Assembly: GCA_051878835.1 (NCBI GenBank)
Contig: JBJEKW010000042.1
Location: 1-49,789, forward strand
Direction of reading: 5' to 3'
Source: Olsenella_K sp051878835
GTDB taxonomy: Bacteria > Actinomycetota > Coriobacteriia > Coriobacteriales > Atopobiaceae
DNA: 49,789 nucleotides
Within the stretch, counting starts at the first letter, position 1; each line of letters begins with the position of its first letter. Under the pieces are notes generated by a model. It did no database searches, was not told the origin of the DNA, and saw only the letters and a program-made list of their open reading frames with translations. The position numbers were made by a program, and so were the translations under genes. This document shows, one piece after another, positions 17,377 through 25,276 of this stretch.

Positions 17377-19534
17377 GGTAGCCTCCCTTGACTAGCGACA
17401 GCGTTCCCTTCCGCTCAAACGACCGGAACACGATCATCTGCACCAGAAGGTCTATAAGAAGTGACGTGGTGCAAATTACGAGCGCAATCAGACTTCCGGT
17501 TCCCAAGGCGACCGCAATCACCAGGAAAACAAACACAGCGAGTTCAACAACGATGGGGGTGCGATGTCTGTCGATAAAGCTCCAACCCAGCAGCATCTGC
17601 ACGGCCATCAGATTGCCCCTAGAGAGCACCAGCACACGCGACAGAAGCGCGCTGGACAGTGCGCTCACAAAGACCAGGATGCCGCAAGCTGCCAGCAAAA
17701 GGACAAAGGCGCCCTCAGTCTGCTGGGTCTCGCCCAGAAAGGCATTCTCCAGCGTGTCGAGCCGGATATTCTCGCCAGCCAGCTCGCCATGCGCAAGCTG
17801 CTGTGACAGCCGCTGCTTCCCTACGTCGTCCAGCGGCAGTTTCATCGGAGCATTCGATCCCATGACCTCGATGTCCGAGGTCAGCATGCGACTGGCGTTT
17901 GCCTTTGTAAGAACTTGGATTACAGGTGACTCCACGGCATAACCATGGCCTTGGCCGACGCTCTTGCTGAACGAGAAGAGAGCGTGATCGTCGACGTAGG
18001 TCATGCAGACGATGTCTTCGGCAGTCACGCTTGAGTAATCGTGAGGATCGCTGCCATACTCCGACTTCTCCGCATCCCCCATGGACTGGTAGTAGTTAAC
18101 CTCGTAGTCCAGGATGTCCGATTCCTGCGCTGCCTTGCTCTGCGGTATCAGTACGACGGGCTCCTGCTGGTCTTCGGATACTTGGATGACGTTTCCCTGC
18201 TGGTCGTACAGGGGATATCGCGCGAGATAGTTCGGGTTTACCTCCATCGTGGCAAACGATGCGCCGAATGGATTCGATTCACTTGACGCTTCGTTCGCTC
18301 TGGCCCAGACACCACCGTATTCGTCGTTCAGGACGTCATACAAATCGGCGAACTGCTGCGAGTATTCACCATCGCTGGACGAAATGGCCTGCAAACTCTG
18401 TGCCGTATCGTCCTTCTGGGCAAACACGGTATACCAGCCGTTCTGTCTCCACGGGGCCTGATCGAACCAAGTAATCGCCTCGACATCGAACGAGGGTGCT
18501 ACCATCCACACGAACCAAACCATAATTGCGACGGCACCGGCCTTCGCTATCCAGCTGAACAGCTGCAGCCCCCTGAGCCCCAGCGAGCCGCGCACAAGAC
18601 TGGCGGCGGTAAACCGAGAAACCACAAGAAAGATGATGCACGACACTGCCAGCAATATCCCCAGTCCAACGGTCTGGCACACAAGTATTCTGGGCAAATA
18701 CCCCCCAAAGTCATGCACGGTGCACAGCATGGCTATATCCAAAGCGATGGTACTGCATATGGACCACAGAGGTATGCAGCTGGTCTCATCCCACCAGATG
18801 GCGCCGGGGGACCAGCCCAGGCTCTCCTGCACGCCAATTTTCTTTGCGCGCGAAAGGGGTGTAGCGATGACCACCAGGACGAAGCACACTAGCAGGACCG
18901 CCGCCGACATAAATCCCAACGGCATGAGAAAGCCCGTACCTACGGTACTTATGGTGTGAACGGTAGTCAAATCCGCACTGGTTTGCCCCACCTGTGTAGC
19001 TAGCTCTTCGACTAGCGAAGTGGAATCGAATGGCTTGGTTGAGGTAATGATATATATGCCATCCGCACTGTCGGATGACTCGTCACTTGCCAGCCATTGC
19101 ACCAGGACGGCATTGTCGGACATGAGATCAGTTATGGTGCCAGCCCTATGTCCCGTCCCGTAGTCGAAGCTGGCCATGTAATCGCCTACCTGCGTAGGGA
19201 CCGTGCCGTTGCTAAGGCGCAGCGTATCTACGGGAAACGAATCCCATCTGAAGCAGCCCGAGTAAACCGTCGTCTGCATGCCATCAACCATGCTGGCGTA
19301 TTTCTTTACCATGCTCACATCAAAGGCATCGCAGATGTTATTCAACGAGCTAACGAACGACGAGTCGCAGGGTCTACCGGAGTTGGTAATCTCGACCTTT
19401 ATGGCGTATGGCGTCTGGCCAATGCTGTCATGCTGCTTGGCCTCATTGTAATCAAAGAACCCGAGGGCACCCACGGTCAGCGCTGCCATGAAGATGGCAG
19501 CCACAATGCCCAGAGGTCTCGCAAACCTTCTCAT
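17366..19534 (-). CDS. large integral membrane protein of a bacteriocin/immunity-type ABC transporter (FtsX/DUF1430-like)
   Basis: 722 residues with an N-terminal membrane anchor (FARPLGIVAAIFMAALTVGA). A ~170-residue extracytoplasmic region follows, then a block of about four helices between ~200 and 350 (AAVLLVCFVLVVIA, LGILLAVSCIIFLVV, GAVAIMVWFVWMVA). A second large extracytoplasmic region covers ~350-615, and a C-terminal helix block follows (LLLAACGILVFVSALSSALL, VVELAVFVFLVIAVALGTGS). This two-block layout resembles FtsX-like permeases and the ~650-700-residue bacteriocin-associated seven-helix proteins. I chose the ATG at 19534 because it overlaps the TGA of the upstream 24-codon ORF (ATGA) behind a G-rich site; an in-frame ATG at 19549 is possible. 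The partner ATPase follows directly. The cargo is unknown. Confidence 0.8.
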   Translation of the reverse strand: MRRFARPLGIVAAIFMAALTVGALGFFDYNEAKQHDSIGQTPYAIKVEITNSGRPCDSSFVSSLNNICDAFDVSMVKKYASMVDGMQTTVYSGCFRWDSFPVDTLRLSNGTVPTQVGDYMASFDYGTGHRAGTITDLMSDNAVLVQWLASDESSDSADGIYIITSTKPFDSTSLVEELATQVGQTSADLTTVHTISTVGTGFLMPLGFMSAAVLLVCFVLVVIATPLSRAKKIGVQESLGWSPGAIWWDETSCIPLWSICSTIALDIAMLCTVHDFGGYLPRILVCQTVGLGILLAVSCIIFLVVSRFTAASLVRGSLGLRGLQLFSWIAKAGAVAIMVWFVWMVAPSFDVEAITWFDQAPWRQNGWYTVFAQKDDTAQSLQAISSSDGEYSQQFADLYDVLNDEYGGVWARANEASSESNPFGASFATMEVNPNYLARYPLYDQQGNVIQVSEDQQEPVVLIPQSKAAQESDILDYEVNYYQSMGDAEKSEYGSDPHDYSSVTAEDIVCMTYVDDHALFSFSKSVGQGHGYAVESPVIQVLTKANASRMLTSDIEVMGSNAPMKLPLDDVGKQRLSQQLAHGELAGENIRLDTLENAFLGETQQTEGAFVLLLAACGILVFVSALSSALLSRVLVLSRGNLMAVQMLLGWSFIDRHRTPIVVELAVFVFLVIAVALGTGSLIALVICTTSLLIDLLVQMIVFRSFERKGTLSLVKGGYLGA

Positions 19535-19605
19535 AAGGTCCCCCAGCATGCAAGAAACATCTTGACGCTCTTTTGAGCCATCAAACGCTTAATGCTTACA
19601 GACAT
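19531..19605 (-). CDS. 24-residue peptide ORF leading the ABC island
   Basis: A very short frame starts MSVSIKRLMA, contains the basic stretch QKSVK, and ends in the hydrophobic MFLACWGTL. It has net positive charge, with one Cys and one Trp near the end. Its ATG follows a near-perfect TTGGGAGG site by 6 bases, the strongest ribosome site of the island, while its TGA stop overlaps the ATG of the permease. It is therefore almost certainly translated. It may act only as a coupling leader for the permease, or it may be the exported or sensed peptide itself; sequence alone cannot decide. It resembles no peptide family I can name. Confidence 0.6.
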   Translation of the reverse strand: MSVSIKRLMAQKSVKMFLACWGTL

Positions 19606-19682
19606 GGTAAACCTCCCAAATGTTATAGCTCTTATATCACCCATCCTCGCATTTGCGTAAGCTCAGATTAAGCAAATTATAG

Positions 19683-19725
19683 ATTATACGACGTTAATAT
19701 TTTGTATTCTTGTAAGTTTTCTTGT
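19683..19725 (-). promoter_or_regulatory. promoter of the peptide-ABC island with upstream direct repeats
   Basis: On the minus strand a perfect TATAAT (19683-19688) lies ~78 bases before the peptide ORF, and a second TATAAT overlaps just downstream. There is no consensus -35. In its place are two direct copies of ACAAGAA exactly 12 bases apart (19707-19725). Tandem half-sites about one helical turn apart in the -35 zone suggest an activator. The surrounding 19620-19900 is AT-rich, unlike the rest of the window, and holds no gene I can support. Confidence 0.5.
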
Positions 19726-19879
19726 GAACGGATGTCATTCTCCGCCTATTGGCATGAAAAAATAGATATTCACTCTTTAATTTCTTAAGCTTCGCTCTAA
19801 TACATCCAAAGGGCTTGTCTTATTATTCGCTCACCGCAAAAACCGTCCCCAAAGAAAAAGATGCCCTCATTCGCGGCTT

Positions 19880-19907
19880 TTGGGGGTAGCGAAACCACGT
19901 ATATAAG
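19880..19907 (+). promoter_or_regulatory. likely ferredoxin promoter
   Basis: TTGGGG at 19880-19885 and TATAAG at 19902-19907 are separated by 16 bases. A small hairpin (CTTGGG/CCCAAG) lies in the short leader before the AGAGGAA ribosome site of the ferredoxin gene. Confidence 0.5.
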
Positions 19908-19965
19908 TGTACAAAGAGAAGGAACTTGGGTAAGGGGCCCAAGAGTTTAGTGAGAGGAACTTACC

Positions 19966-20151
19966 ATGAAGGCAACCATTTCTGAGGATTGCATCGGCTG
20001 CGGTCTGTGCGAGGGCACCTGCCCCGAGGTTTTCGCTGTTGGCGACGAGGGCGTTGCTGAGCCCATCGTGGACGAGATTCCCGCCGACGCCGAGGAGAGC
20101 GCGCAGGAGGCCGCCGACAACTGCCCCGTGTCCGCCATCACCGTGGAGTAA
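19966..20151 (+). CDS. monocluster [4Fe-4S] ferredoxin
   Basis: A 61-residue electron carrier. The cluster motif is CIGCGLCEGTCPEVF near the start (C9, C12, C15), with the last ligand in NCPVSAITVE (C53). The additional Cys19 occurs in many monocluster ferredoxins of the Thermotoga/Desulfovibrio gigas type. The protein is strongly acidic, as usual for soluble low-potential ferredoxins of fermenting anaerobes. It is monocistronic, with its own promoter and a small hairpin (ACGGGGA/TCCCCGT, 20177-20202) after the stop. The partner enzymes are not next to it; pyruvate:ferredoxin oxidoreductase or hydrogenase would be the usual ones. Confidence 0.95.
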   Translation: MKATISEDCIGCGLCEGTCPEVFAVGDEGVAEPIVDEIPADAEESAQEAADNCPVSAITVE

Positions 20152-20176
20152 CTGGCAGCTACATCGCCTCTTTCGG

Positions 20177-20202
20177 ACGGGGATCGCTTCTGCGGTCCCC
20201 GT
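20177..20202 (+). terminator. possible ferredoxin terminator
   Basis: A 7-base stem ACGGGGA/TCCCCGT lies 25 bases after the stop and lacks a T-run. The remaining bases up to maf hold no gene. Confidence 0.4.
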
Positions 20203-20434
20203 TCGGCTATGTATATGAGACTTGCTCCGACGCGACTATCGCACGCAGCTGAAGCGGTTGTTTGGTGCGCGCAAGACTGCAGTCGCGCACCCAGACAGCG
20301 GTCACCAGGCATACGCGGATAGCCGTCGCGCGCTCTCGATGGAACACCAAGTGCACCTAAAATGCCAACATGTGCACTTCTAAAAGCTTCTCTGCTAGTC
20401 ATTTATGTGTATCAAACTCGAAAGGACTTCTTGC

Positions 20435-21067
20435 ATGATACTGGCATCCGCCTCTCCTCGTCGTCGCGAGCTCCTGCGCAAGGCAGGCTTCGACGTGACC
20501 GTGCATCCCGCCGACGTGGACGAGACGCGCCAGCCAAACGAATCTCCCGTTCACCTGGTGGAGCGCCTGGCACAACTGAAGGCTCATGCCACGCTGGATG
20601 CGCAGAGTACATCGCATGCATCAAACTCTTCCTCGTCGGACTCCGCGGAGGACATACTGTTGGCTGCAGACACCATCGTGTGGACCGACGATGGCGAGGT
20701 GCTAGGGAAGCCCGCCGACGTGGAGGCCGCCTGCCGCACGCTGCGCGACCTCTCGGGCCGCACGCACCACGTGTCCACTGGGGTCTGCATCATCGCCAAC
20801 GGGAGTCAGCGCAGCTTCGTCGAGACGACCGACGTGACGTTCTTTTCTCTGACCGATGAGGAGATCTCCGCCTACGTGGCCACGGGCGAGCCCATGGACA
20901 AGGCCGGATCGTACGGCATCCAGGGTTTGGGGCGCCTGCTGGTGCGCTCCATCAGCGGCGACTATGCCAACGTGGTGGGTCTGCCGGTCGCGCGCGTGGT
21001 CCGCGAGCTGAGCCAGCTGCTAGTTCGCGACCTCGTGCCCGAGCTGCTGCAGCGCGCCGCTAGCTAG
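20435..21067 (+). CDS. maf: Maf-family nucleoside-triphosphate pyrophosphatase
   Basis: House-cleaning enzyme that hydrolyses non-canonical nucleoside triphosphates to monophosphates. The family signature ILASASPRRRELLRKAGF opens the protein. VDET, LAADTIVWTDDGEVLGKP and the GSYGIQGLGRLLVRSISGDYANVVGLPV block follow in the expected order. The 210-residue length is a little over usual because of a Ser-rich loop (SNSSSSDSAED) before the LAADT motif. The ATG at 20435 is preceded by AAAGGAC. The repeat cluster 21083-21344 lies between the stop and the probable terminator at 21412, so the transcript should include the repeats. Confidence 0.93.
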   Translation: MILASASPRRRELLRKAGFDVTVHPADVDETRQPNESPVHLVERLAQLKAHATLDAQSTSHASNSSSSDSAEDILLAADTIVWTDDGEVLGKPADVEAACRTLRDLSGRTHHVSTGVCIIANGSQRSFVETTDVTFFSLTDEEISAYVATGEPMDKAGSYGIQGLGRLLVRSISGDYANVVGLPVARVVRELSQLLVRDLVPELLQRAAS

Positions 21068-21082
21068 AATTCGGCGCTTCCC

Positions 21083-21344
21083 TGTAAAAGTCGGACGGGC
21101 GCCCACACCTGCCACTTCTGCAGACCCCCCCCCTGCAGAAGTCGGACCTATGAGCGCCCACACCTGGGAGTTTTGCAGGGGGCCAGTACACCCCTTTCGC
21201 AAAAGTGCAGGTCAGAGGCCTGCCGCTTTGAGACAAGCGCTTTCTGAATGCAGAAGTCGGACCTATGGGCGCCCATACCTGCCACTTCTGCAGGCTCTTC
21301 TGCAGAAGTCGGACCTATGGGCGCCCACACCTGGGACTGCGGCA
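21083..21344 (+). repeat. cluster of four palindromic dispersed repeats (copy A)
   Basis: Four units of ~45 bases lie at 21083-21123, 21133-21178, 21249-21293 and 21300-21344. Each begins TGCAGAAGTCGGACC (the first is diverged), has a central GGGCGCCC-like core, and ends in ACCTGCCACTTCTGCAG or ACCTGGGA..TGCAG. The outer arms CTGCAGAAGT/ACTTCTGCAG can pair. Between units 2 and 3 is a linker with CCCTTTCGCAAAA and CAGGTCAGAGGC. The same unit order and linker recur in reverse at 38174-38557. The frames that can be read through the cluster are repeat by-products and not genes. Confidence 0.9.
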
Positions 21345-21411
21345 GGCACCGACTAGCATGACACTCACACCTCCCACCTTTGCAGCTGCCATCTAGCTCG
21401 GCGCTCAAAAA

Positions 21412-21465
21412 GGTGCTCAAACACCCGGCAAGAGGGCTCGTTAGCGGGTGTTTGAGCACCATTTT
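21412..21465 (+). terminator. strong bidirectional-looking terminator after maf and its repeats
   Basis: A perfect 16-base stem (GGTGCTCAAACACCCG and its complement) encloses a 17-base loop. It is followed by ATTTTGT on the plus strand and TTTTTG on the minus strand. Confidence 0.85.
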
Positions 21466-21563
21466 GTAACCAACCCGTGCGCGCTGGGTTATCTTGGTGC
21501 TGTTTCGGACACGATTTGGCAGCAGGTGCACCCACAGCAGATGCACTCATGGAAGGGGCACTC

Positions 21564-22670
21564 ATGGAAACCACGGAACCCAGCACGAACGATACGGCAC
21601 AGAACGACTCCGAAGCCGCCGCCATCAGCAGCATCACGCAGATCCCGGGCATCTGCGCAGCCCACAGCACGAACGCCGAGGCGGGCACGGGCTGCACCGT
21701 GATCGTGTGCCCCAAGGGAGCCACGGGAGCCGTGGACGTACGCGGAGGCGCCCCCGCCTCGCGCGAGACGGACCTGCTTCGCCCCGAGGAAACCGTGCAA
21801 ATCCTGAACGCCGTGGTGCTCAGCGGTGGCAGCGCCTATGGCCTGTCGGCCTCGTGCGGCGTTGCGGAGGAGCTGGAGCGCCACGACATAGGCCTGGACG
21901 TGGGCGTGGGCGTGGTGCCCATCGTCAGCGGTGCCTGCCTGTTCGACCTGGCCTGCGGGCGTCCCGACGTGCGTCCCACCGCAGAGGACGGCGCCGCCGC
22001 AGTGGCAAGCGCCCTTGACCCGCTGAACGCCGGCAGGCCCCTGCAGCGTGGAAACGTGGGCGCAGGCACGGGCTGCACCGTGGGCAAGGCCCTGGGACCC
22101 CAGCGCGCCATGAAGAGCGGCTTGGGCGAGTCCGTTCAGACCGCTGGCCAGCTGGTGTGCGGAGCCGTGGCAGCGGTGAACGCCTGCGGAGACGTCGTGG
22201 ACCCCGACACCGGAAAGCCCATAGCAGGCGTCCTGACGCCCGATGGCACCGCGGTGGGTTCTACCACCCAGGCCTTCCTTGAGCTGGCCGCACGTCCTCC
22301 CCTGGATGCCAAGAAGGGCGACGGCGGCTCGCCTGAGGAAAGCGAGGGCCCCGCCACCAAGAAGGACAGCGCTCCACTGCCGCGCACGAACACGACCATC
22401 TCGTGCATAGTCACGAACGCCCGCCTGACGAAGGCGCAGGCCACGAAGGTGGCCCAGATGAGCGCCGACGCCTATGCCCACGCCATCTGCCCCACGCACA
22501 CCACGAACGACGGCGACACGATCTTCGTGATGGCCACGGGCCAGGTGGACGCCGGCGTGGACTTCGTCGGAATACTGGCCACGCGCGCGCTGGAGCTGGC
22601 CATAGCCGACGCCGCGCGTCAGGCCACTGGCGCCTACGGCTTCAAAGCCGCCTGCGACCTCGAGGGCTAG
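21564..22670 (+). CDS. P1-family peptidase (DmpA/BapA-like N-terminal nucleophile aminopeptidase)
   Basis: The family self-cleaves and then acts as an aminopeptidase or beta-peptidase. Seen here are GICAAHSTNAEAGTGCTVIVCPKGA near the start, RPEETVQILNAVVLSGGSAYGLSA, and GNVGAGTGCTVGKALG. The probable cleavage/nucleophile site is RTNTTISCIVTNARLTK, followed by DTIFVMATGQVDAGVDFVG. At 368 residues it is of normal length; a Gly/Ser/Glu/Lys loop precedes the cleavage site. The ATG at 21564 has GGAAGGGG upstream; an in-frame ATG 15 bases earlier is an alternative. The gene ends convergently with the GT2 gene, with a 4-base overlap. Confidence 0.88.
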   Translation: METTEPSTNDTAQNDSEAAAISSITQIPGICAAHSTNAEAGTGCTVIVCPKGATGAVDVRGGAPASRETDLLRPEETVQILNAVVLSGGSAYGLSASCGVAEELERHDIGLDVGVGVVPIVSGACLFDLACGRPDVRPTAEDGAAAVASALDPLNAGRPLQRGNVGAGTGCTVGKALGPQRAMKSGLGESVQTAGQLVCGAVAAVNACGDVVDPDTGKPIAGVLTPDGTAVGSTTQAFLELAARPPLDAKKGDGGSPEESEGPATKKDSAPLPRTNTTISCIVTNARLTKAQATKVAQMSADAYAHAICPTHTTNDGDTIFVMATGQVDAGVDFVGILATRALELAIADAARQATGAYGFKAACDLEG

Positions 22671-23701
22671 TTGAACTTCACGAGCTTCTGCGCGATGCGA
22701 TAGATGATGATGGTGGCCTTCTTGCCACCGCCCTTGGGCAGGGTGCTGTAGATGCCCATCAGGCTGTAGCGGACGCGGCGATACATCCAGATGTCGTAGT
22801 CGCGCAGCTCGTTCCACAGCTCGTTCAGGTTCTTCTCGGCGTCTGGCTCCTTCGACAGCTTCGAGAAGACCGAGCAGGCCGCCATCATCAGCGTCAGGTG
22901 CCCGAACATGTAGTTGCGCAGCCGTGGCTCCTCCACGTCCTCGAACAGGTGGTAGGCATGGATCATGATGCGCGTGACGCGCAGCTGCTGGTCCACTCGG
23001 CTGATGAGGACCGACTCGTTCACGCTCTGGTCTTCTCGGCCGATGTAGTAGCGGTACAGGTCCACATCCAGGTAGTACAGGGTGTGGCAGCGCGGCAGGG
23101 GCACGTAGGCGTAGATGTTGTCCACGTAGAACGTGTGGGCTGGCATGGGGATGCCGCCGTCCTTCAGCACGTCCGTGCGGTAGCACAGCGCGTGCATCAT
23201 CAGGTTCTGCGACATGTTGAAGTGGCCGATCTGGCCCCACGAGATTATTTTGTTCTTTGGCAGGGCAAATCCGTAGTCCACGACCTTGCGCGTGCCGTCG
23301 TCGGTGTGCTCGAACACGTAGTTCGTGATGACCAGGTCCACGCGCGTCTGGTAGTCGATGAACGCGCGCAGGCGCTGCAGCAGCACCTTCAGGGCGTGCC
23401 CGTCCACCCAGTCGTCGGAGTCCACGATCTTGAAGTAGGCACCGTCGGCGTTCTCCAGCGCCTTCAGCACGGCCTTCCCGTGGCCGCCGTTCTCCTGGTG
23501 CACAGCCTTCACCAGATCGGGGTAGCGCCGCTGCCAGTCCAGGGCCTTCTGGTAGGTGTCGTCCTTCGTGGAGCCGTCGTCCACCACGACCACCTGCACG
23601 TCAGGGGCCTGGTCGCAGCCGTCTATGATGGAGCCGATGCAGTGGTCCATGTACTCGGCGGAGTTGTAGCAGGGAACGCCGAACGTGATGGTCTTGCTCA
23701 T
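22667..23701 (-). CDS. family 2 glycosyltransferase
   Basis: A GT-A fold enzyme that transfers a sugar from a nucleotide donor. The N-terminal MSKTITFGVPCYNSAEYM, VVVVDDGSTKDD and metal-binding VDSDDWVD are standard. The ~200-residue C-terminal half has no clear membrane segment apart from a weakly hydrophobic, basic end (KKATIIIYRIAQKLVKFN) that may sit at the membrane. Being downstream of glf and in the same direction, it may be a galactofuranosyltransferase or another cell-surface polysaccharide enzyme (inference from context). A hairpin between glf and this gene may lower read-through. Confidence 0.88.
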   Translation of the reverse strand: MSKTITFGVPCYNSAEYMDHCIGSIIDGCDQAPDVQVVVVDDGSTKDDTYQKALDWQRRYPDLVKAVHQENGGHGKAVLKALENADGAYFKIVDSDDWVDGHALKVLLQRLRAFIDYQTRVDLVITNYVFEHTDDGTRKVVDYGFALPKNKIISWGQIGHFNMSQNLMMHALCYRTDVLKDGGIPMPAHTFYVDNIYAYVPLPRCHTLYYLDVDLYRYYIGREDQSVNESVLISRVDQQLRVTRIMIHAYHLFEDVEEPRLRNYMFGHLTLMMAACSVFSKLSKEPDAEKNLNELWNELRDYDIWMYRRVRYSLMGIYSTLPKGGGKKATIIIYRIAQKLVKFN

Positions 23702-23734
23702 GGCTTCATCCGTCCTTCTGACAGCCGTTGTTAC

Positions 23735-23763
23735 AAAACGTCGCCGCCCTCTCGGACGGCGAC
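23735..23763 (-). terminator. hairpin between glf and the GT2 gene
   Basis: On the minus strand GTCGCCG pairs with CGGCGAC around a 10-base loop, followed by GTTTTGT. It is placed after glf and before the GT2 start. Confidence 0.55.
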
Positions 23764-23856
23764 ATAATCACTTTTCAAACTAAGAAGTACATGCGCAGCC
23801 GCGGGAGTAGGGCGCGTCAGTCGCCCAACGCAGCCGGCAGCCGCAGCTCGCCGCAG

Positions 23857-25056
23857 CTAGTGCTGGTTGATGAGCTCGTCGGACAGGTCAAGCGCGGAGG
23901 CCACGACGCCGTCCATGTCGTAGTAGCGGTACTCCGCCAGGCGGCCGACCACGTGGAAGTTCAGAAGGCCGCTGACGCGCTCGCGATAGCGCTTGTACAG
24001 CGCGATGTTCTCGGGCTCGTTGATGACGTAGTACGGGGTCTCGCCCATGCCGGGCAGGTAGGTGCGGGAGTACTCGCGCAGGATGGTGGTCTTGCCGGGC
24101 AACTTCTGGCCGGTCATGTTCTTGAACTCCGTGATGCGTGTGAAGTTCTCGGACACGGTGTAGTTCACGGTGCCCACGGGCTGGAACTGGTCCACGGGCA
24201 GGGTCTCGAACACCATGTCGACCGTGCGGTACGGCAGGGCGCCCAGGTCCATGCCGAACAGCTCGTCCAGGGCGCCGGTGTAGATGATCTCGCCGCCGTA
24301 GGGCTGACCGCACACGGTAGCCTTGGTCTCGCTGACCTGCAGCACGTCACGCGCGTCGACGTTCAGGTACACGTTGATGAGGTCGTGGTCCAGCATGCGC
24401 TCGAACAGCTGGGTGTAGCTGTCAGCGGGCATGCCCTGGTGCGGCGCCTGCGGGAAGTAGCGGTCGTCGTCACCGATGAAGACGGGCACGCGGCCCATGA
24501 CCGCCGGGTCAATCTGGTCGGGGGTCTTTCCCCACTGCTTCATGGTGTAGTGCAGAAAGACGTTCTCGTACACGTAGTCGGCGACCTCGTGCAGCTCGGG
24601 GTCGTTCTTCTGGCGAAGCTCCAGGATGCGGACCTTCTTGTCCTTGCCAAACTCGGCGACGAGCTTCTGGTACAGGCGCTCGCCCTTCTGCTCGCCAAAG
24701 GCCAGCTTCAGCGACGTGTGGTTGAAGGGCACGGGCATCAGGGTTCCGTTGATGTTTGCCAGCACCTTGTGCTGGTAGGGCGTCCACTCCGTGAAGCGCG
24801 ACAGGAACTCGTGCACGCGGTCGTTGTAGGTGTGATAGATGTGCGGGCCGTACTTGTGAATGAGCACGCCGGCCTCGTCGTAGCAGTCGTAGGCGTTGCC
24901 CGCGATGTGGTTCCTGCGCTCCAGGATGGCGACCTTGTAGTTGCAGGCCTCGGCCAGGCGACGGGCGCAGACCGCACCCGCGTAACCGGCTCCCACAACG
25001 ATGGCGTCGTATGCGCTGGGATTGAATCCTGCGGGCAGTCCGCTTTCGATGCTCAT
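23857..25056 (-). CDS. glf: UDP-galactopyranose mutase
   Basis: A flavoenzyme that converts UDP-galactopyranose to UDP-galactofuranose for surface glycans. The FAD-binding fold VVGAGYAGAVCARRLAE is near residue 21. ERRNHIAGNAYD, YGPHIYHT and VPFNHTSLK follow, and the late VGRLAEYRYYDMD is the conserved C-terminal signature. The length of 399 residues is typical. The start at 25056 has a GAGGT site upstream. It heads a two-gene glycan unit with the GT2 gene downstream, so the cell surface probably carries galactofuranose. Confidence 0.96.
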   Translation of the reverse strand: MSIESGLPAGFNPSAYDAIVVGAGYAGAVCARRLAEACNYKVAILERRNHIAGNAYDCYDEAGVLIHKYGPHIYHTYNDRVHEFLSRFTEWTPYQHKVLANINGTLMPVPFNHTSLKLAFGEQKGERLYQKLVAEFGKDKKVRILELRQKNDPELHEVADYVYENVFLHYTMKQWGKTPDQIDPAVMGRVPVFIGDDDRYFPQAPHQGMPADSYTQLFERMLDHDLINVYLNVDARDVLQVSETKATVCGQPYGGEIIYTGALDELFGMDLGALPYRTVDMVFETLPVDQFQPVGTVNYTVSENFTRITEFKNMTGQKLPGKTTILREYSRTYLPGMGETPYYVINEPENIALYKRYRERVSGLLNFHVVGRLAEYRYYDMDGVVASALDLSDELINQH

Positions 25057-25172
25057 GTATGACCTCGCGAATCTATAGGATACAAGTTAGGCAGGACTGC
25101 GTACGTCCCACCGCAGAGCGTATGTCACTTGCCATATACGCCCCAATTCGGGGCAATTCTAGCACGCGCCCG

Positions 25173-25178
25173 TATAAT
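25173..25178 (+). promoter_or_regulatory. -10 element upstream of pta
   Basis: A perfect TATAAT lies ~100 bases before pta. The -35 zone is occupied by a short palindrome, GCCCCAATTCGGGGC, and has no consensus hexamer. The ~95-base leader holds one weak hairpin and no gene. Confidence 0.5.
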
Positions 25179-25276
25179 GGAAACCAGCTACATTAAATGC
25201 CCAACGTGCGCAAACGCTGGGAGGCTCCTTCGCTACGCTGGCCGAGGAGTCGAATTCCTTACAAAGGGAGAAGTGT

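Noticed and set aside
19606..19960. Lactococcin-972-like bacteriocin precursor upstream of the ABC genes.
   Set aside because: No frame of ~90 codons with a signal peptide was found on the minus strand; only the 24-codon ORF has a ribosome site.
21083..21344. Possible CRISPR array because of regularly spaced dyad repeats.
   Set aside because: Spacers are of unequal length (6 to ~70 bases), repeats are diverged, the same compound unit occurs elsewhere inverted, and there are no cas genes.
25177..25276. tRNA-like or riboswitch-like structure in the pta leader.
   Set aside because: A GTCGAATTCC string resembles a T-loop, but no acceptor, D or anticodon stems can be formed.
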